From JACVRN01 sp036389255 (GTDB lineage Bacteria > Acidobacteriota > Blastocatellia > Pyrinomonadales > Pyrinomonadaceae), in the NCBI GenBank assembly GCA_036389255.1, contig DASVQI010000036.1, positions 62,001 to 126,000 of the forward strand: a stretch of DNA of 64,000 bases, read 5' to 3'. Position 1 is the first letter of the stretch, and every line of letters starts with the position of its first letter. The position numbers and the translations under genes were made by a program. This document shows, one piece after another, positions 18,885-26,454 of the stretch. The notes beneath the pieces were generated by a model. The model was not told the origin of the DNA. It was given only the letters and a program-made list of their open reading frames with translations, and did no database searches.

Positions 18885-18913
18885 CTTTCTCGCTTAATTG
18901 AAAGCAGATTCTC

Positions 18914-20137
18914 TTACTTCTTCGTCGTCTTCTCTTTCGGCGGTTTTGGCGGCGGGCCGAAGTCGCCGTAGGCTATGAAGCCTTTGCGCGAAGAGTCGTC
19001 GTACTGTCCCTCGCGCCCGGCCCAGAGGTCGGTCTTGGCCTCTTTCTCGGTCTTGATGTCATAGAGCTTACCGTTTTTGATTTGGCCGGTGGTAGTAATC
19101 TGAATCTGTCCCTGCAAGTCCGTGCGGTAGAGCTTCACGTTCGCCGCCTTCAATCGGTCAAGCACGGACTGGGCCGGGTGGCCGTAGCGATTGAACTCGC
19201 CGTCCGAGATGATGGCGGCCTCCGGCTTGACGGCTTTGATGAAATCTTCGGTCGTAGCGTACTTTGAGCCGTGATGTCCTACCTTCAGAATCCTTGCGGC
19301 GATGCTCATGTCCTTTGAGACGAGGCGCTGTTCCGTCTGCGCTTCGGCGTCGCCCGCCAGCAGCATGGAGAAGTCGCCGTAATCGAGACGGGCTACGATG
19401 GAGTTTCCGTTCGGCTCGTTGCCGCCTTCGCGCATCTGGTCGCGCGTGAAGAACGGGCGCAAGGGAGCAATCAGGGTTAGAAAAGCCCCTCCGCCCAAAT
19501 CTAACTTCATCTCCGGCGGCGGCGGAGCCTTCTGCTTGTCCTTCTCGTCCGTCACTTCCTCCTTCTGTTCAGGCGGAAACTTCTCGTACCTCGCGCCGGA
19601 AGCCGCGGCCGCGTCCTTATAGTTGCGGTAAGCTATCACGCTCAAAGGCTCTCGCTGCGGCCCTCTGGGTTTCCTTGGCTGCGGCTTCGCGCTCTTCCCC
19701 TTGCCCTTTTGGTCGGCGCTCTCGGCCGTCTCTTCGGTCTGCATCTCAGGCGGCTCAAGACCGTTGTCAATGATGGTGCCGATGCGAAGTGAATTAAGGA
19801 CATCGGGCGCGCCCCCAAGGTGGTCTGCGTGCGAGTGTGTCGCTATGAAATAATCTATGCGCTGCACGCCTATCTTCTTCAGCGCTTCGACCGTCTTCTT
19901 GCCGCGATTAACGTCGCCTGCGTCTATCAGCACGGTCTTGTCTTCGGGCGAGATGACCAGAATCGAATCGCCGTCCGTAGGCCCGACGTCCAGCACAAAG
20001 ACGCGCAGCTCTTTGCCGGAAGGCGCGGGCGGCTGGCGCTCTTTATACCAGCGCCAGCCGAAGAACCCCACCACGCTTCCCACTACGGCCAGAATCAGAA
20101 ACACTGCTGGCGCGCACCCGCGTCTAACTTTTGCCAC
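18914..20137 (-). CDS. ComEC/Rec2-like MBL-fold hydrolase, membrane-anchored (copy 1)
   Basis: Exported or anchored metallo-beta-lactamase-fold protein similar to the C-terminal domain of ComEC, probably a phosphodiesterase or nuclease. An N-terminal membrane helix spans about 8-28. The metal site is THSHADHLGG near residue 102, and KVGHHGSKYAT and LLAGDAEAQTE also match the family. A charged insert of about 80 residues (E/K/P-rich, about 135-215) is absent from the paralogue at 20559-21632. It lacks the ComEC channel domain. A paralogue and a DUF3006 gene precede it. Confidence 0.88.
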   Translation of the reverse strand: MAKVRRGCAPAVFLILAVVGSVVGFFGWRWYKERQPPAPSGKELRVFVLDVGPTDGDSILVISPEDKTVLIDAGDVNRGKKTVEALKKIGVQRIDYFIATHSHADHLGGAPDVLNSLRIGTIIDNGLEPPEMQTEETAESADQKGKGKSAKPQPRKPRGPQREPLSVIAYRNYKDAAAASGARYEKFPPEQKEEVTDEKDKQKAPPPPEMKLDLGGGAFLTLIAPLRPFFTRDQMREGGNEPNGNSIVARLDYGDFSMLLAGDAEAQTEQRLVSKDMSIAARILKVGHHGSKYATTEDFIKAVKPEAAIISDGEFNRYGHPAQSVLDRLKAANVKLYRTDLQGQIQITTTGQIKNGKLYDIKTEKEAKTDLWAGREGQYDDSSRKGFIAYGDFGPPPKPPKEKTTKK

Positions 20138-20259
20138 TGGAGCCTAAACCTCCGGCCTTCCCGAATTTCCACCTGACGTTGTGTTTGAGACTAACGCATT
20201 CAATCTTACAAATTCAAACCGCAGAGAGATTAAGACGGCTCGCGGCGGTTGCTTTCGAC

Positions 20260-20556
20260 TCAGAGCTTGAAGTCCTTCTTGTCCTCCGTGCCGCCCTGTT
20301 TCCGCAGCTCGTCCTGCAACCTCTTTATGCGCTCTTCGGCGTCGGCGCGCGAGCGGCGGTCGAGCGAGATACTGATACGCAGGTGGTCGCCGTCCGACGC
20401 GCCTTCAGGAAGAAGCGAGACGGGAACGTCTATCTGCGTCTTGCCGTCCTCCCCGATTAAGAGAACCGCTAAGTCGCCGTCTTCAATGCGGTCTATGACG
20501 GCGCGTATCTGGCTCGAAGCCTCTTTTCGCTCCTGCCGGTCGTCTTCTTTAGCCAT
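20260..20556 (-). CDS. DUF3006 domain protein
   Basis: Small acidic soluble protein (98 aa) with the DUF3006 pattern IRAVIDRIEDGDLAVLLI and DVPVSLLPEGASDGDHLRI. DUF3006 genes are commonly linked to ComEC-like MBL hydrolases, and here one lies on each side. The ATG at 20556 follows the upstream stop by two bases and has AGGTGA just before it. A GTG at 20562 is a less likely start. A C-terminal Arg/Lys/Glu helix is predicted. The molecular role is unknown. Confidence 0.85.
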   Translation of the reverse strand: MAKEDDRQERKEASSQIRAVIDRIEDGDLAVLLIGEDGKTQIDVPVSLLPEGASDGDHLRISISLDRRSRADAEERIKRLQDELRKQGGTEDKKDFKL

Positions 20557-20558
20557 GC

Positions 20559-21632
20559 TCACCTACTAGATGAATCGCGCCGGGAGCGCGGTGTGCCTGT
20601 GTCCACGTCTCCGCGCTGCGGCTCGCTTCTTTGCGCGGTGCGTCCGGCCCAGAGGTCGCCCGTGGCGGCCCTAGCCGTCTGAATCTGGTAGCCCTGCCCG
20701 CGTGTGGTGATAGTGATTTCGCCCTGCAAGTCCGTGCGGTAGATTTTTATGCCCATAGCCTTTAAGCGGTCAAGCGCTTCTTGGCTGGGATGGCCGTAGC
20801 GGTTATCTTCGCCGTTCGAGATTAGGGCCGCTTCGAATCCGCCCGCGCGCAGGAATTCTTCCGAAGACGCGTACCTTGAGCCGTGATGGCCCACCTTCAG
20901 GACTTTGGCTTTGACGTTCGCGCCCGCCTTCATCATGCGCGACTCCGTCTCGGCCTCCGCGTCGCCCGTCAGCAGCATGGAGAAGTCGCCGTAATCCAGT
21001 CGGGTCACGACGGAGTTGGCGTTCGGCTCGTTCGCGCCGGAGCGCAACTGGTCTTTGGTGAAGAAAGGCTTAATCGGAGCCAGCACTGTAAGCTGCGCGT
21101 TGCCGCCGAGGTCGAACTTCTGCCCCGGAGACGCGCCGACGTACTTCGCGCCGCTCTCCTTTATCGCCTTCAGAAAATCCTCGTAGTTGTGGGTCGCGTT
21201 CGGAACCTGACTGTCCAGCACGCTCAGGACTTTCGTGGCGCGAATGACTTCGTCCGCGCCGCCTATGTGGTCTGCGTGCGCGTGCGTCGCCACCAGCAGG
21301 TCAATCTGGTTCAGGCCGTAGCGCTTCATGGCGTCAACCACGACCTTTCCGCTTCCGGGCACGCCCGCGTCAACCAGAACGGTCTTGCCGCCGGGCGCGA
21401 TTATCAATATGGAATCGCCCTGTCCTATGTCCAGCACGTGAACCTGCAACTCGTCGCCCGAAGGCGCGGGCTGCGGCGCGGGCTTTGGCGTCCGCTTCGA
21501 TAACCAGAAGTAGCCTAGAATAAGAAGAGCTATGACGGCGACGGCCAGCACCGACAGGATGACTCCAAGCACCAGACACCCGCTACGGGCTTGCGACTTA
21601 TGTTCGTTTTCCGGGAAAGGGCGAAAAGTCAT
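20559..21632 (-). CDS. ComEC/Rec2-like MBL-fold hydrolase, membrane-anchored (copy 2)
   Basis: Paralogue of the hydrolase at 18914-20137. It has one N-terminal membrane helix (about 20-45), a Pro/Lys-rich linker, then the MBL domain with VLDIGQGDSILI, metal motif THAHADHIGG, LLTGDAEAETE and KVGHHGSRYASSEEF. The C-terminus (about 40 residues) is Arg/Ser/Asp-rich and probably disordered. Its stop overlaps the possible GTG start of the DUF3006 gene, so the two are translationally coupled. It probably acts outside the cytoplasmic membrane on a phosphodiester substrate. Confidence 0.9.
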   Translation of the reverse strand: MTFRPFPENEHKSQARSGCLVLGVILSVLAVAVIALLILGYFWLSKRTPKPAPQPAPSGDELQVHVLDIGQGDSILIIAPGGKTVLVDAGVPGSGKVVVDAMKRYGLNQIDLLVATHAHADHIGGADEVIRATKVLSVLDSQVPNATHNYEDFLKAIKESGAKYVGASPGQKFDLGGNAQLTVLAPIKPFFTKDQLRSGANEPNANSVVTRLDYGDFSMLLTGDAEAETESRMMKAGANVKAKVLKVGHHGSRYASSEEFLRAGGFEAALISNGEDNRYGHPSQEALDRLKAMGIKIYRTDLQGEITITTRGQGYQIQTARAATGDLWAGRTAQRSEPQRGDVDTGTPRSRRDSSSR

Positions 21633-21680
21633 AAAGGTTCTTTAAGATTAATACAAGCAAAGAAAAGGTAAAAGGAAAAA

Positions 21681-21714
21681 GGCGGGATAAAGCTCTTGAT
21701 AACCTTATCCCGCC
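21681..21714 (-). terminator. Intrinsic terminator downstream of 21737-22687
   Basis: A 10-bp perfect stem (GGCGGGATAA, 21681-21690, with 21705-21714) is followed on the minus strand by TTTTTCCTTTT. It separates the exported unknown gene from the MBL/DUF3006 group. Confidence 0.8.
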
Positions 21715-21736
21715 CTCTGCCTTTTTTTCTTTCTCT

Positions 21737-22687
21737 CTAATCAGCTTTCTCTGAATAGATGTACTTGTAGACGGGCTCTCCCCGGAGCGTCTCTTCGATT
21801 TCGAAGCGCATTCTCTCAGGGCTTATGCCTTCGTGCGTCCTGTACTCACGACTGAAGAAGTCCCAGCCCTCGGCCTGACGGCCCGCGTAGATGTAGTTGA
21901 GAGTGACCTGAAGCACCGCGCCGAAATAACGCTCGGAAAATGTCTCGTCGTTATTAGAATTGCCCTCTTCCTTCAGCAGCTCGACGGCTCTGATGTCGTC
22001 CGCCATAGTGGAGAGGATGAGATTGGGAAATCTTCTGTTGGCGGGGCGATACTCCCCGGCCTTCTTATCGTAGGCAAAGACGGCTTGAGGGAAGATGGAA
22101 GAGGCGTGCGACGTGTGGAAATAGTCGAAGGCCGTGACCGAATGCGTCAGCTCGGCCACTCCGTCCGAATCCACGTCCACGTGCATGAGCTGGTTACCCG
22201 TCCCGAACTTGCTGCTGTCGAACAGCAGGCGCGGCGCGTGCGAATCCAGCTCGTATATAGAGTAGGAGTAGCAGCAATGAGCGCCGCCCGAATATTGCTC
22301 CACGAGCAACTGCTTCGGCTCACGGCTGATGAAGGGGAAGAGGCCGAAGCTCGTCCACTCCCTGTTCCAGCCGCTCGAAAACTTTGCTACCTCTTTATTT
22401 CCCCTCTTCAATGAGGCAGACCATGACTCTTCACCCTTGTCCTGAGACTTTTCGATTACGTACCCTCTGTAAGCGAGCCTGTCTTCTTTGGTGAAGATTT
22501 CATCGAAGGCGCTTCTTCTATCCTTTTGTTCGGCGGCTGAAACCACCTGAGCGGAGGCCAGTGGCATGTCGTTCGACGCGCGTTTCCCCCATGAAGACTT
22601 GTTACGGAGTACCCAGACGGTTGCCGGAGCTACGCCGAAAACCAGCGTGAGGGCGGATGTGGTCAGGAGAGTCTTGCGACGATTCAT
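21737..22687 (-). CDS. Exported protein of unknown function
   Basis: I do not recognise the family. The 316-aa protein has an N-terminal signal or membrane segment (about 6-26). The body has a YSGGAHCCYSY motif, with two adjacent cysteines that could bind metal or form a vicinal disulfide. It also has a DVDSDGVAELTH motif resembling calcium-binding or VCBS-type loops. It has its own terminator and lies between purF and the MBL group without an obvious link to either. Confidence 0.75.
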   Translation of the reverse strand: MNRRKTLLTTSALTLVFGVAPATVWVLRNKSSWGKRASNDMPLASAQVVSAAEQKDRRSAFDEIFTKEDRLAYRGYVIEKSQDKGEESWSASLKRGNKEVAKFSSGWNREWTSFGLFPFISREPKQLLVEQYSGGAHCCYSYSIYELDSHAPRLLFDSSKFGTGNQLMHVDVDSDGVAELTHSVTAFDYFHTSHASSIFPQAVFAYDKKAGEYRPANRRFPNLILSTMADDIRAVELLKEEGNSNNDETFSERYFGAVLQVTLNYIYAGRQAEGWDFFSREYRTHEGISPERMRFEIEETLRGEPVYKYIYSEKAD

Positions 22688-22812
22688 CTTCAGATTATGC
22701 TTTCCGGGAGCGAAATTTCAGAACGCCTGTCTCGTAGGGGAAGCGCTTCCTGAAAGGGGAGCGACCATACTTAGATGTCAAAAAGGGGGCGTCAGATGTT
22801 CCGCGCAGGACT

Positions 22813-24240
22813 TTAATTATCGGAAGGCACAGGCTCGTGCTCGCGCGCAAACATAGTCTCGGCCTCGCGCGTAATCCGGGTCGGATAGCGGCCCGTCCAG
22901 CAGGCCACACAGGCCGAATCCGGCTCGATTCCCGTGGCCGCCAGCATCCCTTCGAGCGACAGGTAGCCCAGCGAATCCGCCTCTATAAAGCGGCAAATCT
23001 CTTCGACCGACATCTGCGCGGCAATCAGGTCGGACTTGTTCGGGGTATCCACGCCGTAATAGCAGGGCGAGAGCGTGGGAGGGCAACTGATACGCATGTG
23101 AACCTCGCGCGCCCCGGCCTCTCTGACCATGCGCACAATCTTCTTGGAGGTGGTGCCGCGCACGATTGAGTCGTCAATCAGGACTACGCTGCGGCCCTGT
23201 ATCAGGCGGCGCACGGGGTTCAATTTAATGCGTACGCCGAAGGAGCGTATGGACTGCTTCGGCTCTATGAAGGTGCGGCCGACGTAGTGATTTCGCACCA
23301 GGCCCTGCCGGTACGTGATGCCGCTTTGCGCGGCGTAGCCTATGGCGGCGGCCACGCCCGAATCCGGCACGGGCACGACTATTTCCCCGTCGGCCGGATG
23401 CTCAACGGCCAGCCGCTTTCCCATCTCGTGGCGCGACTCGTTGACGGAGTGGCTGAAGATGACCGAATCGGGGCGCGCAAAGTAGACGTGCTCGAAGATG
23501 CACATGGAGTGCTGCCTGACGGGCAGAGGATGCGACGAGTGCAGGCCGTAGCGGTCTATGACTATCATCTCTCCCGGCTCTACGTCGCGCTCGTAGCGCG
23601 CGTCAATCAGGTCGAAAGCGCAGGTTTCTGAGGCTATCACCCACGCGTCGTCAAGGCGTCCCAGAGCCAGAGGACGAAAGCCGCGCGGGTCGCGCACGGC
23701 CACCATAGAGTCCGGCGTCAGAAAGAGCATGGAGAAAGCGCCTTCGGTCTCGCACAAGACTTCGGGGATGGCTTCAGTGACGGTGCGCGCCCGCGAGCGA
23801 GCTATGCCGTGAAGGATGACTTCCGTGTCCGAGGTGGAAGAGAAGATTGCTCCATCCCTTTCCAGCCGCTTTCGCTCTTCGGAGGCGAAGGGAAGATTTC
23901 CGTTGTGACAGACCGCAATCTGCCCGTGCTGGCACGCGACCAGAAAGGGCTGCGCCTCCCTTATGGAGACTTCTCCTGCTGTAGAGTAGCGCACGTGGCC
24001 TATGGCGCTTTGGCCCGGCAGGCTGTCCAGCTTAGCCTGGTCGAAGACATCCGAGACGAGGCCCATGGCGCGGGCCGAGCGCAACTCGGCTCCGTCCGAA
24101 GAGACTATTCCGCAGGACTCCTGCCCGCGATGCTGCAACGCGTAGAGTCCAAGATAGGTCAGGCGCGCGGCCTCGGCGTGGCCGTAGATGCCGAACACGC
24201 CGCACTCGTCACGAAACTTTTCAGACTCCAGATAGCTCAT
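22813..24240 (-). CDS. purF: Amidophosphoribosyltransferase
   Basis: First committed step of purine synthesis: glutamine plus PRPP gives phosphoribosylamine. The first 12 residues form a propeptide, exposing nucleophile Cys13 (DECGVFGIYG). The glutaminase domain includes RYSTAGE, and the PRPP motif VVLIDDSIVRGTTS is at 352-365. Cys247, Cys393, Cys444 and Cys447 match the ligands of the 4Fe-4S cluster in Bacillus-type PurF, so this is the oxygen-sensitive, iron-sulfur form. The length is 475 aa. It is divergent from the glutaredoxin gene. Confidence 0.97.
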   Translation of the reverse strand: MSYLESEKFRDECGVFGIYGHAEAARLTYLGLYALQHRGQESCGIVSSDGAELRSARAMGLVSDVFDQAKLDSLPGQSAIGHVRYSTAGEVSIREAQPFLVACQHGQIAVCHNGNLPFASEERKRLERDGAIFSSTSDTEVILHGIARSRARTVTEAIPEVLCETEGAFSMLFLTPDSMVAVRDPRGFRPLALGRLDDAWVIASETCAFDLIDARYERDVEPGEMIVIDRYGLHSSHPLPVRQHSMCIFEHVYFARPDSVIFSHSVNESRHEMGKRLAVEHPADGEIVVPVPDSGVAAAIGYAAQSGITYRQGLVRNHYVGRTFIEPKQSIRSFGVRIKLNPVRRLIQGRSVVLIDDSIVRGTTSKKIVRMVREAGAREVHMRISCPPTLSPCYYGVDTPNKSDLIAAQMSVEEICRFIEADSLGYLSLEGMLAATGIEPDSACVACWTGRYPTRITREAETMFAREHEPVPSDN

Positions 24241-24340
24241 CAGGTCAATCCTTTTGATGCTTCCACGCCAGCGAGAGAAGCACGCGAAGAGTGTAACGCG
24301 ACTATTCTAAGGTGAAAAGGCGAGAGGATAAAGGTGGACT

Positions 24341-24421
24341 GGGTCAGGTGACAGGTATCAGGGAAAAGAAAGAGGGCCGGTTCTCTCTTTACCGAAACCC
24401 GGCACCTGACACCCGGCACCC
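24341..24421. repeat. Inverted period-7 repeat hairpin in divergent promoter region
   Basis: Arms 24341-24363 and 24398-24421 are imperfect GGTGTCA/GGTGCCG heptamers, and a second inner stem (AAAGAG/CTCTTT) lies within the loop. Unlike the other elements, this one lies between divergent genes (purF and the glutaredoxin-like gene) and 51 bases from the downstream ATG. That gene has a normal ribosome binding site (AAGGGAG). Confidence 0.75.
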
Positions 24422-24472
24422 ATTCCGCTATCATGTGCGAAAGCTAAAACTGTAAAAGGGAGAACCGGGAGT

Positions 24473-24709
24473 ATGAGCAAGGTGAAGGTTTACGGGGCGG
24501 ACTGGTGCGGGGATACGCAGCGCTCGCTGAAGCATCTGGATGAGTCGGGCGTGGATTACGATTACATAGATATAGAGAAGGACGAGGAGGCCGCTCGCTG
24601 GGTCAGGGAACAGAACAACGGAAAAGAGCGTAAGCCGACCATAGACATAAACGGGCGCGTCCTCTCAGTGCCCAGCAACGAAGAGCTGGACGAAGCATTG
24701 AGAAGCTGA
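24473..24709 (+). CDS. Glutaredoxin-like protein, monothiol type
   Basis: Small thioredoxin-fold protein (78 aa). It has the active-site sequence WCGDT with a single cysteine (Cys12), the cis-Pro region KPTIDI and a C-terminal SNEELDEAL helix. The lone Cys suggests a monothiol or mycoredoxin-like role rather than dithiol exchange. All four isoleucine codons are ATA. The ATG has AAGGGAGAA and CGGGAG upstream. Its TGA stop overlaps a following ATG (TGATG). Confidence 0.88.
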   Translation: MSKVKVYGADWCGDTQRSLKHLDESGVDYDYIDIEKDEEAARWVREQNNGKERKPTIDINGRVLSVPSNEELDEALRS

Positions 24710-24786
24710 TGCAGAAGTCGGAATGGCGCGATGACGAAGTAAAGAATATTCAAGGCGTGACGGCCCGCGAAACGGACTGCGGTTAA
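24709..24786 (+). CDS. Possible 25-codon coupled mini-ORF
   Basis: The ATG overlaps the glutaredoxin stop. The frame runs 25 codons to TAA at 24784-24786, which directly touches the GTG of the next gene in the same frame. It encodes a charged peptide starting MQKSEWRDDEV and ending RETDCG. It could be a translational coupler, or the next gene could once have been longer. No homology is claimed. Confidence 0.3.
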   Translation: MQKSEWRDDEVKNIQGVTARETDCG

Positions 24787-25296
24787 GTGAACACAGAAGG
24801 GCTCTCTTACCATATTGCAATCGTCCTGATGCGCCTCGCGCTGGTGATGGCGCTGGTGGGCGGCGTATGGAGTGTCTATCGCAGTCTCCCTGCGGACGAG
24901 TACGCTTCGGGCAGCGCGGATTCCGGCAGCCCTACGATGCTTTCTATAGAGCTGCGCCTTGCGCGGGAGGATGCCAGCTCGCCCCTGAGCGTTCCGGTGG
25001 AGCTTTATCCTGTGGACATCGCTGCGGTCAGGCGAGAGTACGCTTCCGACCCGCGACCCGGCATTCGCTTTGACGATTTTCTGAAGCGACGGATGCGCGG
25101 GCGCACGCCGCTTGAAGCTCAGCTAGACCAGCAGGGACAGGCCACCTTGAACGTCACGCCCGGCAAGTGGTGGATTCACGCGGTGCTGACCGGTCAGAAC
25201 AACTTGGAATGGCGGCTGCCGGTCACGGTCTACGGGCGCAGGCAGACAATACAGCTCACTTCCGAAAACGCCTACGCGCGAACGAAAACATTTTAA
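24787..25296 (+). CDS. Membrane-anchored protein of unknown function
   Basis: 169 aa, GTG start immediately after a TAA codon, with no independent ribosome binding site seen. One N-terminal helix (about 8-28, IAIVLMRLALVMALVGGVW) is followed by an extracytoplasmic region with beta-rich character (SIELRLAREDA, QATLNVTPGKWWIHAVL, RLPVTVYGRRQTIQL). The latter resembles Ig-like or carboxypeptidase-regulatory folds, but I cannot name a family. It probably shares a transcript with the glutaredoxin gene. Confidence 0.7.
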   Translation: MNTEGLSYHIAIVLMRLALVMALVGGVWSVYRSLPADEYASGSADSGSPTMLSIELRLAREDASSPLSVPVELYPVDIAAVRREYASDPRPGIRFDDFLKRRMRGRTPLEAQLDQQGQATLNVTPGKWWIHAVLTGQNNLEWRLPVTVYGRRQTIQLTSENAYARTKTF

Positions 25297-25301
25297 TAGC
25301 A

Positions 25302-25364
25302 GGTATCGGGTGCCGGGTGCCGGGTTTCAGTTTTTGTCTTACCCGGCACCCGGCACCCGATACC
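25302..25364. repeat. Perfect 24-bp inverted period-7 repeat hairpin
   Basis: Arms 25302-25325 and 25341-25364 pair perfectly over 24 bases (units GGTATCG, GGTGCCG, GGTGCCG), with a 15-base T-rich loop. A further GGCACCTG unit and TTTT follow, and the ATG of the dehydrogenase is at 25378. The element fills the whole space after the upstream stop codon. It looks like a strong intrinsic terminator placed directly before a start codon. Confidence 0.92.
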
Positions 25365-25377
25365 CGGCACCTGTTTT

Positions 25378-26340
25378 ATGAGAGCATTGAGATACGAGAA
25401 CGGGCGGCTTTCGCTCGATGAGGTTGAGAAGCCTTCGTATGAAAGTGAAGCCTTGGTGCGTGTGACTCTTTCGGGCATCTGTAATACGGATGTGGAGATA
25501 GTGCGCGGGTACGCGGGCTTTGAAGGCACAATCGGGCACGAGTTCGTAGGCGTTGTAGAGAGCGCGCCGGGCTCGGAGCATCTGGTGGGCGGGCGGGTCG
25601 TCGGTGAGATTAACGCCGGGTGCGGAGAGTGTGAGTTGTGCCGCGCGGGCGATTCGCGTCATTGCCCGCGCCGCACAGTGCTAGGCATAGTCGGGCGCGA
25701 CGGCGCACACGCTGAGTTCTTAAAACTGCCGGTAGTGAATCTTGTCAGGGTGCCGGAGAACGTGCCGGATGAGCACGCAGTCTTCGCGGAGCCTCTGGCC
25801 GCCGCGTGGGGAATCACAGAGCGAGCGCCGCTCTATAAAGAGACGCGCGTGGCTGTGATAGGCGACGGCAAGCTGGGCCTTCTATGCGCGCAGGCTCTCG
25901 CGCTCTCCGAGCCCGCCAGACTCGTACTGGTTGGCAAACACCGGAGCAAGCTTGAGCTTGCGGGGCGTCGCGGCATAGAGACGGCCTTGCTCGGGGACGT
26001 GCAGGGAAAGTGGCTGCGCGAGTTCGACGTGGTGGTCGAAGCTTCTGGCTCTGAGAGCGGCTTTCAGCTTGCGCTAGACCTCTTGCGACCGCGCGGCTCT
26101 CTCGTTCTCAAATCAACTTTTCACGGCGAGACGCGTGTTGCCACCGCTCGCATAGTCGTGGACGAGATAAGCGTCATAGGCTCGCGCTGCGGTCGCTTCC
26201 AGCCCGCGCTAGACCTGCTGGCACGCGGCTCGGTTGATGTCGAAAGCCTAATCAGCGAACAATATTCTTTGGCCGACGGCGTGCGCGCAATGGAGCGGGC
26301 CATGGCAGGCGGCGTCATCAAAGTCTTACTAAGACCATAA
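25378..26340 (+). CDS. Zinc-dependent alcohol dehydrogenase (MDR family)
   Basis: Medium-chain NAD(P)-dependent oxidoreductase, 320 aa. Catalytic zinc ligands appear as Cys35 and His54-Glu55 (GHE). The structural zinc site is Cys82, Cys85, Cys88 and Cys96. The nucleotide-binding fold begins near VAVIGDGKLGLLCAQAL. It is closest in pattern to threonine or sorbitol dehydrogenase-like MDRs; the substrate is unknown. The ATG is preceded by a repeat hairpin and TTTT, with no Shine-Dalgarno sequence. Confidence 0.9.
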   Translation: MRALRYENGRLSLDEVEKPSYESEALVRVTLSGICNTDVEIVRGYAGFEGTIGHEFVGVVESAPGSEHLVGGRVVGEINAGCGECELCRAGDSRHCPRRTVLGIVGRDGAHAEFLKLPVVNLVRVPENVPDEHAVFAEPLAAAWGITERAPLYKETRVAVIGDGKLGLLCAQALALSEPARLVLVGKHRSKLELAGRRGIETALLGDVQGKWLREFDVVVEASGSESGFQLALDLLRPRGSLVLKSTFHGETRVATARIVVDEISVIGSRCGRFQPALDLLARGSVDVESLISEQYSLADGVRAMERAMAGGVIKVLLRP

Positions 26341-26341
26341 A

Positions 26342-26449
26342 AGCAGTCAGCAATCAGCAGCCAGCGTTCAGCAGCAAAGCGAGCAGAGTATCTCGCGTTG
26401 TGCTATGCGGAGCCCTTCTTGCTGAAAGCTGATTGCCGACTGCTGATTA
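26342..26449. repeat. Inverted period-7 repeat, CAATCAG-type
   Basis: The left arm (26342-26380) and right arm (26412-26449) repeat CAGTCAG/CAATCAG-like heptamers and are complementary except for one extra heptamer in the left arm. A small inner stem (GCGAG/CTCGC) lies in the loop. The element starts one base after the dehydrogenase stop and ends 5 bases before the ATG at 26455. Confidence 0.82.
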
Positions 26450-26454
26450 CTCTT

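Noticed and set aside
25297..25377. CRISPR-like repeats
   Set aside because: The unit is only 7 bases, has no spacers, and the two copies are inverted rather than direct. No cas genes are present.
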